In this document: positions 54,990 to 63,103 of the stretch, piece after piece
How positions within the stretch are numbered: position 1 is the stretch's first letter
How the letters are laid out: every line of letters starts with the position of its first letter
From: Pseudomonadota bacterium
GTDB taxonomy: Bacteria; Pseudomonadota; Alphaproteobacteria; Dongiales; Dongiaceae
Direction of reading: 5' to 3'
Assembly (NCBI GenBank): GCA_021792365.1
Contig: JAJYUT010000004.1
Span: 62,001 to 126,000 of the forward strand
DNA length: 64,000 nucleotides
Program-made: the position numbers and the translations under genes
The notes under the pieces: generated by a model
Database searches by the model: none
What the model was told of the DNA's origin: nothing
Seen by the model: only the letters and a program-made list of their open reading frames with translations

Positions 54990-56080
54990 TACGCATTATC
55001 GCTGTTTCAATTGCGCTGCTCGCGGCCACGCCGGCCTTCGCGCTGGAGGATGCAGAGTATTCGAAGGCCATGTCCGCGACGGCGAAGGGCGCGATCATTC
55101 CCGCCTATCAAGCCTTCGGGGACGCGGCGGAAGCATTGCAGGGCGGTCTCGATGCCCTGTGCCGGTCGCCGAGTGACGCGGCTCTCACCGACGCGCAGTC
55201 GCGGTTCGCGACGGCGGCTGCGGCCTGGGCGCGCGTGCAATACATCAGCTTCGGCCCGGTGGCGGAGCATCAGGGCGGCTTTCGCGTGGAATACTGGCCG
55301 GACAAGCGCAACGTCGTCGGCCGTCAGCTTGCCGAGTTGCTGGCCAAGCCGGACGAGGCCGCGCTCGAGCCCGCGCGCTTCGCCACCACCACGGTCGGCG
55401 TGCAGGGCCTGCCGGCGCTGGAGCGGCTGCTGTTCACCGGTGACGCCCTCGCCAAGCTGCAGCCGGTCGACCAGGATGCCGCGTTCCGCTGCAAGCTGTT
55501 TGCCGCGATCGGCAACAATCTCGCCACCATCGCGCAGGCCATCGTCGCAGGCTGGTCCGATGGCGACGCATCGTTCCTGGCGCGCATCGAGCATCCGTCG
55601 GAGGAGGACGCGGAGATCCCGAACGGCCGTGCGGCTGCCGGGCGGTTGCTCAATGACCTGTTGACCACAGTGATCGCCATGCGCGACATGAAGCTGCTGG
55701 CGCCGCTGGGCAGCAGCCTCGAAAAGGCGAAGCCGCAAGCGGCGGAATACTGGCGCAGTGGCCAGTCCATCGCGGTGCTCACGGCCAATCTCGAAGGCTC
55801 GCGCGCGATGTTCGACGGGGACGGAGGATTGGGCGCATTGCTGGCCGCACAACCGGACGGCAAGGCGGTGGCCGATCAAGTGCGTGCCGCCGCGGAGCAG
55901 GCGTCGCAGGCGCTGGCCGCGATCACGCTGCCTCTGGACCAGGCGGCGGCCGATGCCGCGCAGCGCAAGCAGGTGGAGGCCTTTGCCGCGCAGCTTGTCG
56001 TCTTGCGCGACCTGCTCGCGGGTCCGGTGACGACCACGCTCAACCTGCCGATCGGCTTCAACGCGCTCGATGGTGATTGA
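54986..56080 (+). CDS. Imelysin-family protein, second copy
   Basis: 364 aa. A signal peptide ends near 'TPAFALED'. Imelysin fold, the shorter type usually paired with DUF1111: 'WARVQYISFGPVAEHQGGFR', 'EYWPDKRNVVGRQL', 'VGVQGLPALERLLFTGD'. 'GLPALERLLF' stands where the first imelysin has the GxHxxE motif, so the His is missing and metal binding may differ. It is coupled by ATGA to the di-haem gene. Confidence 0.87.
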   Translation: MIRIIAVSIALLAATPAFALEDAEYSKAMSATAKGAIIPAYQAFGDAAEALQGGLDALCRSPSDAALTDAQSRFATAAAAWARVQYISFGPVAEHQGGFRVEYWPDKRNVVGRQLAELLAKPDEAALEPARFATTTVGVQGLPALERLLFTGDALAKLQPVDQDAAFRCKLFAAIGNNLATIAQAIVAGWSDGDASFLARIEHPSEEDAEIPNGRAAAGRLLNDLLTTVIAMRDMKLLAPLGSSLEKAKPQAAEYWRSGQSIAVLTANLEGSRAMFDGDGGLGALLAAQPDGKAVADQVRAAAEQASQALAAITLPLDQAAADAAQRKQVEAFAAQLVVLRDLLAGPVTTTLNLPIGFNALDGD

Positions 56081-56081
56081 G

Positions 56082-57173
56082 ATGATGCTGACCAGACGCA
56101 CAATGCTGGCAAGCGGCGGCGCGCTTCTTCTGGCGCGGCGCCAGGCATGGGCGGGCGGCGAGCACTATCTCTCGGCAGCCGCCACGCTGATGGGCCAATA
56201 CGCGCTCGTCGCGATCGATGGCGCAGGCGAGATCCAGTTCGATTTGGACCTGGCGGACCGCGGCCACGGCCTTGCGGTGCGCCCCGGTAGCAGCGAGGCG
56301 ATCTGCTTTGGCCGTCGGCCGGGCAGCTTCGCCCTGGTGGTCGACGCGGTGGCCGGCGAAATCGTCATCGAGATCCCGGCGGCGCCCCGGCGCCACTTCT
56401 CCGGCCACGGCTTGTTCGCGCCGGGCGGCGGCCTGCTGCTCGCGACGGAGAACGACGAGGTGCGCCACCAGGGCGTGATCGGACTCTATGACGCGCGCGA
56501 CGGCTACCGGCGCATCGGCGAGTTCCCGACCTTCGGCATCGGGCCGCATGATCTGGCGCTGCTGCCGGATGGCGGGACGCTGGTTATCGCCAATGGCGGG
56601 CTCGACAAGCGCCATGACGAGATCGGCGACCGCGATCTCTCCGACATCCGCTCCAATCTGGCCTATGTCGATTGGCGCTCGGAAAGGCTGCTGGAGCGCG
56701 TGACGCTGGAGCCGCGTTTCGCGCGGCTATCCATCCGCCATCTGGCGGTGAGCGAGACGGGCGACGTGGCTGCGGCGATGCAGGATTCGGCCGAGGTGCC
56801 GAACCTCGATTGGCCGCTGGGCTTCCTGCACCGGCCGGGCGGCGCGGTGCGCTTCCTGTCGCCGCCGCAAGGCGGCTGGGCACGGCTGCGCGGCTATAGC
56901 GGGGAGGCGGCGGTGGATCGCGGCGCGGGTCTGGTCGCCCTCAGCGCGCCGCGCGGCAACTGCATCGTCCTGTGGGACGAAACGGGCGCGGCGCTGGAGA
57001 CGCTGGCGATCCATGACGGCTGCGGCATGAGCGCAACGGCCAAGGCGGGAGAGATCCTGGTTTCCAGCGGCAGCGGCGAATTATTCAGCGTGTCGCGCGA
57101 CGCGGACCGGCCCGCGCCACGCGGCGCCAATGGCGCGTTCCGCTTCGACAATCACATGATCCGGGTCGGCTAG
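56082..57173 (+). CDS. DUF1513 protein, Tat-exported beta-propeller
   Basis: 363 aa. It starts 'MMLTRRTMLASGGALLLARR', a Tat leader. The rest is the DUF1513 fold, likely a beta-propeller: 'RGHGLAVRPGSSEAICFGRR', 'RHFSGHGLFAPGGGLLLATE', 'FGIGPHDLALLPDGGTLVIA'. This family regularly ends imelysin/DUF1111 operons; its function is not known. It begins 1 base after the imelysin stop (ATG 56082 or 56085). Its TAG lies on top of the stop of the convergent GrpB-like gene. Confidence 0.87.
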   Translation: MMLTRRTMLASGGALLLARRQAWAGGEHYLSAAATLMGQYALVAIDGAGEIQFDLDLADRGHGLAVRPGSSEAICFGRRPGSFALVVDAVAGEIVIEIPAAPRRHFSGHGLFAPGGGLLLATENDEVRHQGVIGLYDARDGYRRIGEFPTFGIGPHDLALLPDGGTLVIANGGLDKRHDEIGDRDLSDIRSNLAYVDWRSERLLERVTLEPRFARLSIRHLAVSETGDVAAAMQDSAEVPNLDWPLGFLHRPGGAVRFLSPPQGGWARLRGYSGEAAVDRGAGLVALSAPRGNCIVLWDETGAALETLAIHDGCGMSATAKAGEILVSSGSGELFSVSRDADRPAPRGANGAFRFDNHMIRVG

Positions 57174-57697
57174 CGCCTGAGCTTCGCCAGCGCGTCTGCT
57201 TCGACAGCGCGGATCCAAACCGCCTTGCAATCCGTGTAGGCGTGCGAGTCGCGCGGATGCAGGCCGCGGCAGCGCATTTTCTCGGCCTCATAGGCGCGCG
57301 CCAGATCGGGGTGCGCCCGCAGATAATCCCGAAAGGCGAGGTGCCGCATGGCCTGCCGTGATCCGTCCTCGAAGCCATGCAGGTGGATCATGCGCCGGCC
57401 GGTGGCGGGATCGCTCTTGGTGCAGTAGCGCCGGCCGGGAATGCCGTATTCGCCCCACCAGGCATAGCCAAGGCCTTCGATGGCCGCGCGCGCTGGATCG
57501 AGGTCGGCGAGGCGGCGCACAACGGGCATCAGGTCCAGGATCGGCTTGGCGCGGATGCCGGGAATGGCGGTCGATCCGATATGGTGCACGGCGATGATCG
57601 CCGGCACTGCCGCCTGGAGCTGCGCCGCCGCGAGCCGCGCAGCCTCGATCCAGGCCGGATCATGCGGAGAGAGTTCCACAGGGATGGGCGCCGGCAT
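57170..57697 (-). CDS. GrpB-family (UPF0157) nucleotidyltransferase-fold protein
   Basis: 175 aa, whole-length GrpB domain: 'VELSPHDPAWIEAARLAAAQ', 'AVHHIGSTAIPGIRAKPILD', 'RRMIHLHGFEDGS', 'HLAFRDYLRAHPDLARAYEA'. 'HIGSTAIPGIRAKPILDLM' is the G-S/D-x-D-type nucleotidyltransferase centre. The substrate is unknown. The convergent end shares the CTAG bases with the DUF1513 stop. Confidence 0.88.
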   Translation of the reverse strand: MPAPIPVELSPHDPAWIEAARLAAAQLQAAVPAIIAVHHIGSTAIPGIRAKPILDLMPVVRRLADLDPARAAIEGLGYAWWGEYGIPGRRYCTKSDPATGRRMIHLHGFEDGSRQAMRHLAFRDYLRAHPDLARAYEAEKMRCRGLHPRDSHAYTDCKAVWIRAVEADALAKLRR

Positions 57698-57704
57698 GCC
57701 GGGC

Positions 57705-58667
57705 CTAGACCTTCTCGCGCTCCAGGGGCGTTGCCTCCTGCGCGGCGAACAGCATGTAGAAACCGGCGGCGACGATCAGGGCGGCGCCGATGAAGGTGTA
57801 GAAATCCGGCACCTCGTTCCAGAACAGATAGCCGCCGAGGCACGCCCAGATGATCGCAGTGTACTCGAAGCAGGCCACGAAATTGGCCTCCGCCAGACGG
57901 TAGGCCTGGGTCAGCAGGACGGTGGCGGCCGACGCGATCACGCCGCAGGCCGCCAGCATCGCAAGGTCGCCCGCGCTTGGGCTGACCCAGCCGCGCACCA
58001 GGAACTCGAGGCTCGGGTCGCCAGTGCCCTCGAACCCGCCGCCGCCGAAGATCGCCGCCAGCACCAGCGCCACCAGCAGATAGACGAAATTCTGGTAGAG
58101 CGACATGACCGGCGCGCTTTCCGTCTCGCCCATGCGCCGCGCCATCAGGGCGGAGATGGCATAGGCGAAGGCGGAGACGATCGGCAGCAGGGAGGACAGC
58201 GCGAAAGCGCTGGTCAGCGGCCGCACGATGATGAGCACGCCGACGAAGCCCACGATGGTCGCGATCCACCGCCGCATTCCCACCCGTTCGCCCAGGAAAG
58301 GACCGGCCAGCAGCGTCACGAACAATGGCGCCGTGAACCATAGCGCCACGACGTTGGCCAGCGGCATAGACGGGAAAGCGAGATAATAGGCGGTATAGGC
58401 CACCATCAGGACGAGGCCGCGCACCGTGAGCCAACCGGCGCGCGGCGACAGCAGATCGCGCAAGCTCGCCGTCGCGGCGATGACGGCCAGCAGAATCGGC
58501 ACCGCCACGATGCCGCGGATCGCGATCGCCTGATGCACGGGATAGTCGCCGCTCAGCAGCTTTATGATCCAGTCCTGACCGGCAAAGATCATCACGCCCA
58601 TGCACAGGGATGCGGCGCCCAGTACAGGATGCCGGCTGTGCGAAACGGCTGGAGCGGTGGCTGTCAC
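57705..58667 (-). CDS. EamA/DMT-family exporter
   Basis: About 320 aa from GTG 58667 (aggggac upstream; the open frame extends to 58754). Ten membrane helices in two EamA repeats: 'ASLCMGVMIFAGQDWIIKLL', 'AIAIRGIVAVPILLAVI', 'VALWFTAPLFVTLLAGPFLG', and in the second half 'YTAIIWACLGGYLFWNEVP'. Drug/metabolite transporter; the substrate cannot be told. It ends 7 bases before the GrpB-like gene, so the two are probably co-transcribed. Confidence 0.87.
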   Translation of the reverse strand: MTATAPAVSHSRHPVLGAASLCMGVMIFAGQDWIIKLLSGDYPVHQAIAIRGIVAVPILLAVIAATASLRDLLSPRAGWLTVRGLVLMVAYTAYYLAFPSMPLANVVALWFTAPLFVTLLAGPFLGERVGMRRWIATIVGFVGVLIIVRPLTSAFALSSLLPIVSAFAYAISALMARRMGETESAPVMSLYQNFVYLLVALVLAAIFGGGGFEGTGDPSLEFLVRGWVSPSAGDLAMLAACGVIASAATVLLTQAYRLAEANFVACFEYTAIIWACLGGYLFWNEVPDFYTFIGAALIVAAGFYMLFAAQEATPLEREKV

Positions 58668-58745
58668 GTCGTCCCCTGGAATTTGTTCTGGGAGAGTCTT
58701 GCCAGCGATCCGCCGGCCGCGCAAATGCGCTTTTCCGCGCCGGCA

Positions 58746-58791
58746 ACGGCGCACGGCGCATAGGTACTACGGCGCACGGCGCATAGGTGCT
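58746..58791. repeat. Tandem 23-bp direct repeat in a divergent promoter region
   Basis: 58746-58768 and 58769-58791 are back-to-back copies of a 23-base unit (ACGGCGCACGGCGCATAGGT plus three bases) with one change (A to G). It lies between the exporter and pfkB genes and could be a regulator site or a replication slip. Confidence 0.75.
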
Positions 58792-58854
58792 ATTGCGTCG
58801 CGGCAGGACACCGCGCACTGTGAACTCCCTTCCAGCAAGGATCCCGACCTACCG

Positions 58855-59817
58855 ATGCAGAAGAAGATCCTGACCGTCACGCTCAACCCCGCCCTTGACC
58901 TCTCCACTTCCGTCGATCGCATGCTTGCCAACCGCAAGCTGCGCTGCGCAGGCACGGTGCTGGAGCCGGGCGGGGGCGGGGTCAATGTCTCGCGCATGAT
59001 CCACAGGTTCGGCGGCAAGAGCACGGCGTTTGTGGCGCTCGGCGGCCCGACCGGGCGGAGCCTGCGCGAGCTGATGGAGCACGACGGGCTCGAGGTCGTG
59101 GAGTTCCCGATCGCCGGTGGCACGCGTCAGAATGTCACCGTGGATGAAACGGCGCACAAGCGGCAATACCGCCTAGTCCTGCAGGGCCCGCGCTGGAGCG
59201 GCAAGGAAATGAAGGCGGCGCTGCAACGGATCGAGCGCCTGGCTGCGGACCACGATTACGTCGTCGCGACCGGCAGCCTGCCGCCCGGCGTGCCGGAGGA
59301 TTTCTACGCGCGGCTGGCCCGGATCGTGCGACGGCAGGGCGGAAATCTGATCCTGGATACGTCGGGTCCGCCCCTGCGCAAGGCGCTCGAGGCCGGCGTC
59401 TATCTGGTGAAGCCGAACCACATCGAATTCCGCGACATGTCCTCGACCAGCCGCTCCGACTGGCAGAGCATGGCGCGTGTCGGCCGGGGCTTGCAGGAGC
59501 GTCGGAAAGCGGAGGTGATGATCGTCACCCGGGGCGCCATGGGCGCGCTGGCGATCCTGCCCTCGAACGATTCCCATGGCGGCGCCTGGCGGCTGCAATC
59601 GCCGAAAGGCAAGGTGGTCAGCAGGGTCGGCGCCGGCGATTCCCTGATCGGCGCGGCCGTGCTCGCCATCGCCCGCGGCCGGCCGCTCCTGGAGGCATGC
59701 CGCCTTGGCATCGCGGCCGCCTCCGCCGCAGTCGAATCGCCCGGCACCGAACTCGCCGGCCGTGCCGAGACGTTGCGCATCGCACGCCGGACGAAAGTGT
59801 GGGAAGTGGAGGCCTAG
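58855..59817 (+). CDS. pfkB: PfkB-family phosphofructokinase (Pfk-2 type)
   Basis: 320 aa from ATG 58855. It is like E. coli Pfk-2 through much of its length: 'LTVTLNPALDLSTSVDRML', 'KLRCAGTVLEPGGGGVNVSR', 'TRQNVTVDE', 'VATGSLPPGVPEDFYARL', 'LVKPNHIEF', 'GAGDSLIGAAVL' (catalytic Asp). It phosphorylates fructose-6-phosphate; tagatose-6-phosphate or another sugar phosphate is possible. Single gene with a tandem repeat in its upstream region. Confidence 0.87.
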   Translation: MQKKILTVTLNPALDLSTSVDRMLANRKLRCAGTVLEPGGGGVNVSRMIHRFGGKSTAFVALGGPTGRSLRELMEHDGLEVVEFPIAGGTRQNVTVDETAHKRQYRLVLQGPRWSGKEMKAALQRIERLAADHDYVVATGSLPPGVPEDFYARLARIVRRQGGNLILDTSGPPLRKALEAGVYLVKPNHIEFRDMSSTSRSDWQSMARVGRGLQERRKAEVMIVTRGAMGALAILPSNDSHGGAWRLQSPKGKVVSRVGAGDSLIGAAVLAIARGRPLLEACRLGIAAASAAVESPGTELAGRAETLRIARRTKVWEVEA

Positions 59818-60323
59818 TCCGGATACGAAATCGCGACGATCTCGATCGTCTCGGCACCCTTGGGTGTCGGGACGGTTGCGGTGTCGCCGATGCTCTTGCC
59901 CATCAGGGCGCGCGCGACGGGAGAGATCCAGCTGATCCGGCCCGTATCCGTCTCGTCGATGCCGACGATCTCGACCGTGACCTCGCTGTCATCCTCGCGC
60001 GCATAGGTGACGCGGGCACCGAAGAAGATGCGGTCGCGGTTCTTCTGCTGGCGCGGATCGACAACCTCCGCGATGGATAGGCGCTTGTCGAGGAAGCGTA
60101 GCCGCCGGTCGATCTCGCGCAGCCGCTTCTTGCCGTAGATGTAGTCGCCGTTCTCCGAGCGGTCGCCGTTGCCCGCCGCCCATTCCACGACGCGCACGAT
60201 CTCCGGCCGCTCCTGATTCCACAGCTTGCGCCGCTCCGCCACCAGGTGCGCATGGCCCTCCGGTGTCATGTAGTTCTTCTTGCCCGCCGGCAGGGGTGGG
60301 AGCTCGTCGTCTTCGTCAGCCAT
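59814..60323 (-). CDS. greB: Transcription elongation factor GreB
   Basis: 169 aa from ATG 60323. An N-terminal coiled coil ('YMTPEGHAHLVAERRKLWNQ', 'GDRSENGDYIYGKKRLREID' with the acidic tip) and a C-terminal FKBP-like domain ('IFFGARVTYA', 'GRISWISPVARALMGKSIGD'). 'YIYGKKRLREIDRRLRFL' marks GreB rather than GreA. It rescues backtracked RNA polymerase by transcript cleavage. The stop region overlaps the end of the convergent pfkB by 4 bases. Confidence 0.92.
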   Translation of the reverse strand: MADEDDELPPLPAGKKNYMTPEGHAHLVAERRKLWNQERPEIVRVVEWAAGNGDRSENGDYIYGKKRLREIDRRLRFLDKRLSIAEVVDPRQQKNRDRIFFGARVTYAREDDSEVTVEIVGIDETDTGRISWISPVARALMGKSIGDTATVPTPKGAETIEIVAISYPD

Positions 60324-60367
60324 GGTGGCATGCACCTACACCATCGGAGGCTTTGGCGGCAACTGCC

Positions 60368-60886
60368 TCAGCCCTCGCCCAGGGCCAGTTCCATGAACAC
60401 CATGTGCGGCATCAGGCGCTCTGGATACGCGTTGTAGGGGGCGCAGCGCCTGAAGCCGATCGCTTCATAGAGCGCGACGGCCTCGCGCATCTGCGCGGCG
60501 GTGTCGAGGCGCATCAGCCTGAAGCCTTCTTCGCGTGCGCTCGTGATGAGCGCGTCGCACAGCGTCCGGCCGATGCCTAAGCCGCGGAAGCGGTCCGGCA
60601 CGAACAGGCGCTTCATCTCGCAGTATTCGTTGGTGCGCCGGCGATAGGCACCGCAGCCGACCACCGCGCCATCGCGCCGGGCGAGAAAGGTCCTGCCGTC
60701 CGGCGGGCCGTAGCGCGCCGGGAGGGTCTCAAGCTCGCGGTCGAGGGACTGATGGCTGAATGCCAGGTCGATCATCCAGGCCTCGTGCGCGAAGCGCGCG
60801 CGGCACCACTCCGTATACTCCCTGACCAGCGCGCCAAAGGCTGTGTAGTGGGCCTCGCTGGTGGCTATGTGGATGCCGTTTGACAT
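60368..60886 (-). CDS. GNAT-family N-acetyltransferase
   Basis: About 172 aa from ATG 60886 (frame open to 60922). Acetyl-CoA site in 'KRLFVPDRFRGLGIGRTLCD' (motif A, R-G-x-G-I-G) and motif B 'AVALYEAIGFRRCAPYN'. The substrate is unknown. Often a free-standing housekeeping-type gene. Confidence 0.87.
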   Translation of the reverse strand: MSNGIHIATSEAHYTAFGALVREYTEWCRARFAHEAWMIDLAFSHQSLDRELETLPARYGPPDGRTFLARRDGAVVGCGAYRRRTNEYCEMKRLFVPDRFRGLGIGRTLCDALITSAREEGFRLMRLDTAAQMREAVALYEAIGFRRCAPYNAYPERLMPHMVFMELALGEG

Positions 60887-60931
60887 CCGTCGAAGGTGCC
60901 ATGAGGAATGCTGATGCGCCAAGCGGCGCAG

Positions 60932-63004
60932 CTAGCCTCGCCGCCGCCTGCGTCGTCCGCCGCCGCCTTCGTCACCCGGCGTCGCCACTTTGGGCGCTGG
61001 CAATGCCACCGCCTTCGCCAGGTGCGGGTAGGGCGCTGTCTTGTGCGGGATGGCCATCGCCTCGACGAAATGCGCCTGGAACTTGGGCTCGACGGCGGTC
61101 TCCACCTTTTCCACCTGTTTCACCACGCGCGCGATTTCCTCGCGCGCCTTGGCGTTGAGCAAAGCGATGCGCGCGCCGGTGCCGGCGGCGTTGCCGGCGG
61201 AGCTGACCTTCGCGAGGTCGCAATCGGGGATCATGCCGAGCACCATCGCGTATTTGACGTCGATATGGCTGCCGAACGCGCCCGCCAAGGTGATGCGGTC
61301 GACCTTGTCGATGTTGAGATGATCCATCAGCAGGCGCGCACCGGCATAGAGCGCGGCCTTGGCCAGCTGGATCGCGCGCACGTCGTTCTGCATGATGCGG
61401 AGCTGCGGCGTCCCGTCATGCAGCAGGTACGAGAACGTGCGCCCGTCGGCCTGCACGCGCGAAGACTTGGCGGCCATCGAGCCGTCGATCACACCGTCCT
61501 GGGTCAGGATTCCGGCAAGATACATCTCCGCGATGCATTCGATGATGCCGGAACCGCAGACACCGGTCACGCCCGTCGCCTCGGTCTGCCTGGCGAAATC
61601 CGGATGGTCGGACCAGAGGTCGCAGCCGATCACCTTGAAACGCGGCTCCAGCGTCTCGCGGTTGATGCGGATGCGCTCGATCGCGCCCGGCGCCGCGCGC
61701 TGGCCGCAGGAGATCTGCGCGCCCTCGAAGGCCGGTCCGGTCGGCGAGGAGGCCGCCAGCAGCTTGTCCTTGTTGCCCAGCACGATCTCCGCGTTGGTGC
61801 CGACATCGACCACCAAGGTCATCTCCTCGGCCTCGTGCGGCGCTTCGGAGAGAATGACGCCGGCCGTGTCCGCGCCCACGTGCCCCGCGATGCAGGGCAG
61901 CACATAGATGCGCGCATTGGGATGGATCTTGAGGTCGATCTCCGAGGCCCAGAACATGGTCGGCCCGTCGCTCGCGAGCGCGAAGGGCGCGCCGCCCAGC
62001 TCGATCGGGTTAATCCCCAGCAGCAGATGATGCATGATGGGATTGCCGACGAAGGTCACCTCAAGGATGTCCTGGACGGTGCAGCCCGCCTCCTTGGCGA
62101 CCGAGTGGGCGAGATCGTTGATCGCGTCGCGGACCGCCTTGGTCATCTCCACATCGCCGCCCGGATTCATCATCACGTAGGAGACGCGGCTCATCAGGTC
62201 TTCGCCAAAGCGGATCTGCGGGTTCATGAGGCCGGAGGAGGCGACCACCTCGCCCGAGGAAAGCTCGCACAGATGCCCGGCGATGGTGGTGGAGCCGACA
62301 TCGACCGCGAGGCCGAACACCTGGTCCTTGAAACCCGGCCATACGGCGGTGATCTGCCGGCCGAGATGCACGGCGACCGTCACGGTCCACTTGCCGGTGC
62401 GCAGCGCAGACTGCAAACCCTGGATCACGCGCAGATCGGTGGCGAGGTCGGTGAGGCCCCATTGCTCCTTCAGCGCCTTCTCCAGGCGCTGCAGGTCGCC
62501 GGTCGGGTCGTGCATGTCGGGCTCGGCGACCTCGACATAATGCAGCTTCACCACGGGATCGATCTCGATGGCGCGCATCTCGGCGCGCTTGCGAACCACC
62601 TGCTTGTGGACCTGGCTGTCCTCCGGCACGTCGATGACGAGATCGCCCAGCACGACAGCCTGGCAGGAGAGGCGCCGGCCCGGCTTCATGCCGCGCTTGT
62701 CGGCGTAACGCTGCTCGACCGGGGAGAAGTCGGAGAGGTGATCGCCCTTGGAGGTGACGCCGAGCTTGGCGAACTCGCCCTCGCTCACCACCACCTGGCA
62801 GCGGCCGCAGATCGCGCGCCCGCCGCACACGGAATCGATGTCGACCCCGAGCTGTCGTGCCGCCTGCAGGACAGGCGTGCCGCGCGGAAAGCGGCCGCGC
62901 CGGCCCGACGGCATGAAAACGATCAGAGGATCGCCATTGCCGTTCCCGTTCCCGGCGTTGTTGCTGCCGTGCTTCACGCTGATCTCGGCGCCTTCCGCGG
63001 CCAT
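60932..63004 (-). CDS. ASKHA-domain corrinoid reactivator with N-terminal 2Fe-2S ferredoxin domain (RACo-like, DUF4445)
   Basis: 690 aa. Residues about 25-125 form a ferredoxin domain with the cluster Cys in 'VCGGRAICGRC' and 'RLSCQA'. An ASKHA ATPase fold follows ('LAVDVGSTTIAGHLCELSSG', 'VVDVGTNAEIVLGNKDKL', 'GVCGSGIIECIAEMYLAGIL'). Proteins of this type reduce Co(II) corrinoid back to Co(I) at the cost of ATP, so that inactivated methyltransferases work again. The tail after residue 670 is Gly/Arg-rich ('GDEGGGGRRRRRRG'). It lies 99 bases after a pterin-binding methyltransferase gene, its natural partner. Confidence 0.88.
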   Translation of the reverse strand: MAAEGAEISVKHGSNNAGNGNGNGDPLIVFMPSGRRGRFPRGTPVLQAARQLGVDIDSVCGGRAICGRCQVVVSEGEFAKLGVTSKGDHLSDFSPVEQRYADKRGMKPGRRLSCQAVVLGDLVIDVPEDSQVHKQVVRKRAEMRAIEIDPVVKLHYVEVAEPDMHDPTGDLQRLEKALKEQWGLTDLATDLRVIQGLQSALRTGKWTVTVAVHLGRQITAVWPGFKDQVFGLAVDVGSTTIAGHLCELSSGEVVASSGLMNPQIRFGEDLMSRVSYVMMNPGGDVEMTKAVRDAINDLAHSVAKEAGCTVQDILEVTFVGNPIMHHLLLGINPIELGGAPFALASDGPTMFWASEIDLKIHPNARIYVLPCIAGHVGADTAGVILSEAPHEAEEMTLVVDVGTNAEIVLGNKDKLLAASSPTGPAFEGAQISCGQRAAPGAIERIRINRETLEPRFKVIGCDLWSDHPDFARQTEATGVTGVCGSGIIECIAEMYLAGILTQDGVIDGSMAAKSSRVQADGRTFSYLLHDGTPQLRIMQNDVRAIQLAKAALYAGARLLMDHLNIDKVDRITLAGAFGSHIDVKYAMVLGMIPDCDLAKVSSAGNAAGTGARIALLNAKAREEIARVVKQVEKVETAVEPKFQAHFVEAMAIPHKTAPYPHLAKAVALPAPKVATPGDEGGGGRRRRRRG

Positions 63005-63103
63005 GTTCCCGAACCCTAGATGCAGTTTCGCCCCCGCCCCGAAAGCTCGGATGCGGGGGCGAGGAGTGCTTACGCCATTTCGCCCGGATTATCCAACCGG
63101 CGT

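Noticed and set aside
60908-63019. 703-aa open frame opposite the ASKHA gene
   Set aside because: His/Arg/Asp-rich without motifs; the minus-strand gene has clear domains.
63028-63060. 9-bp GC hairpin between the methyltransferase and ASKHA genes as a terminator
   Set aside because: No T-run follows on the minus strand, and the two genes are likely one transcript; it may only slow polymerase.
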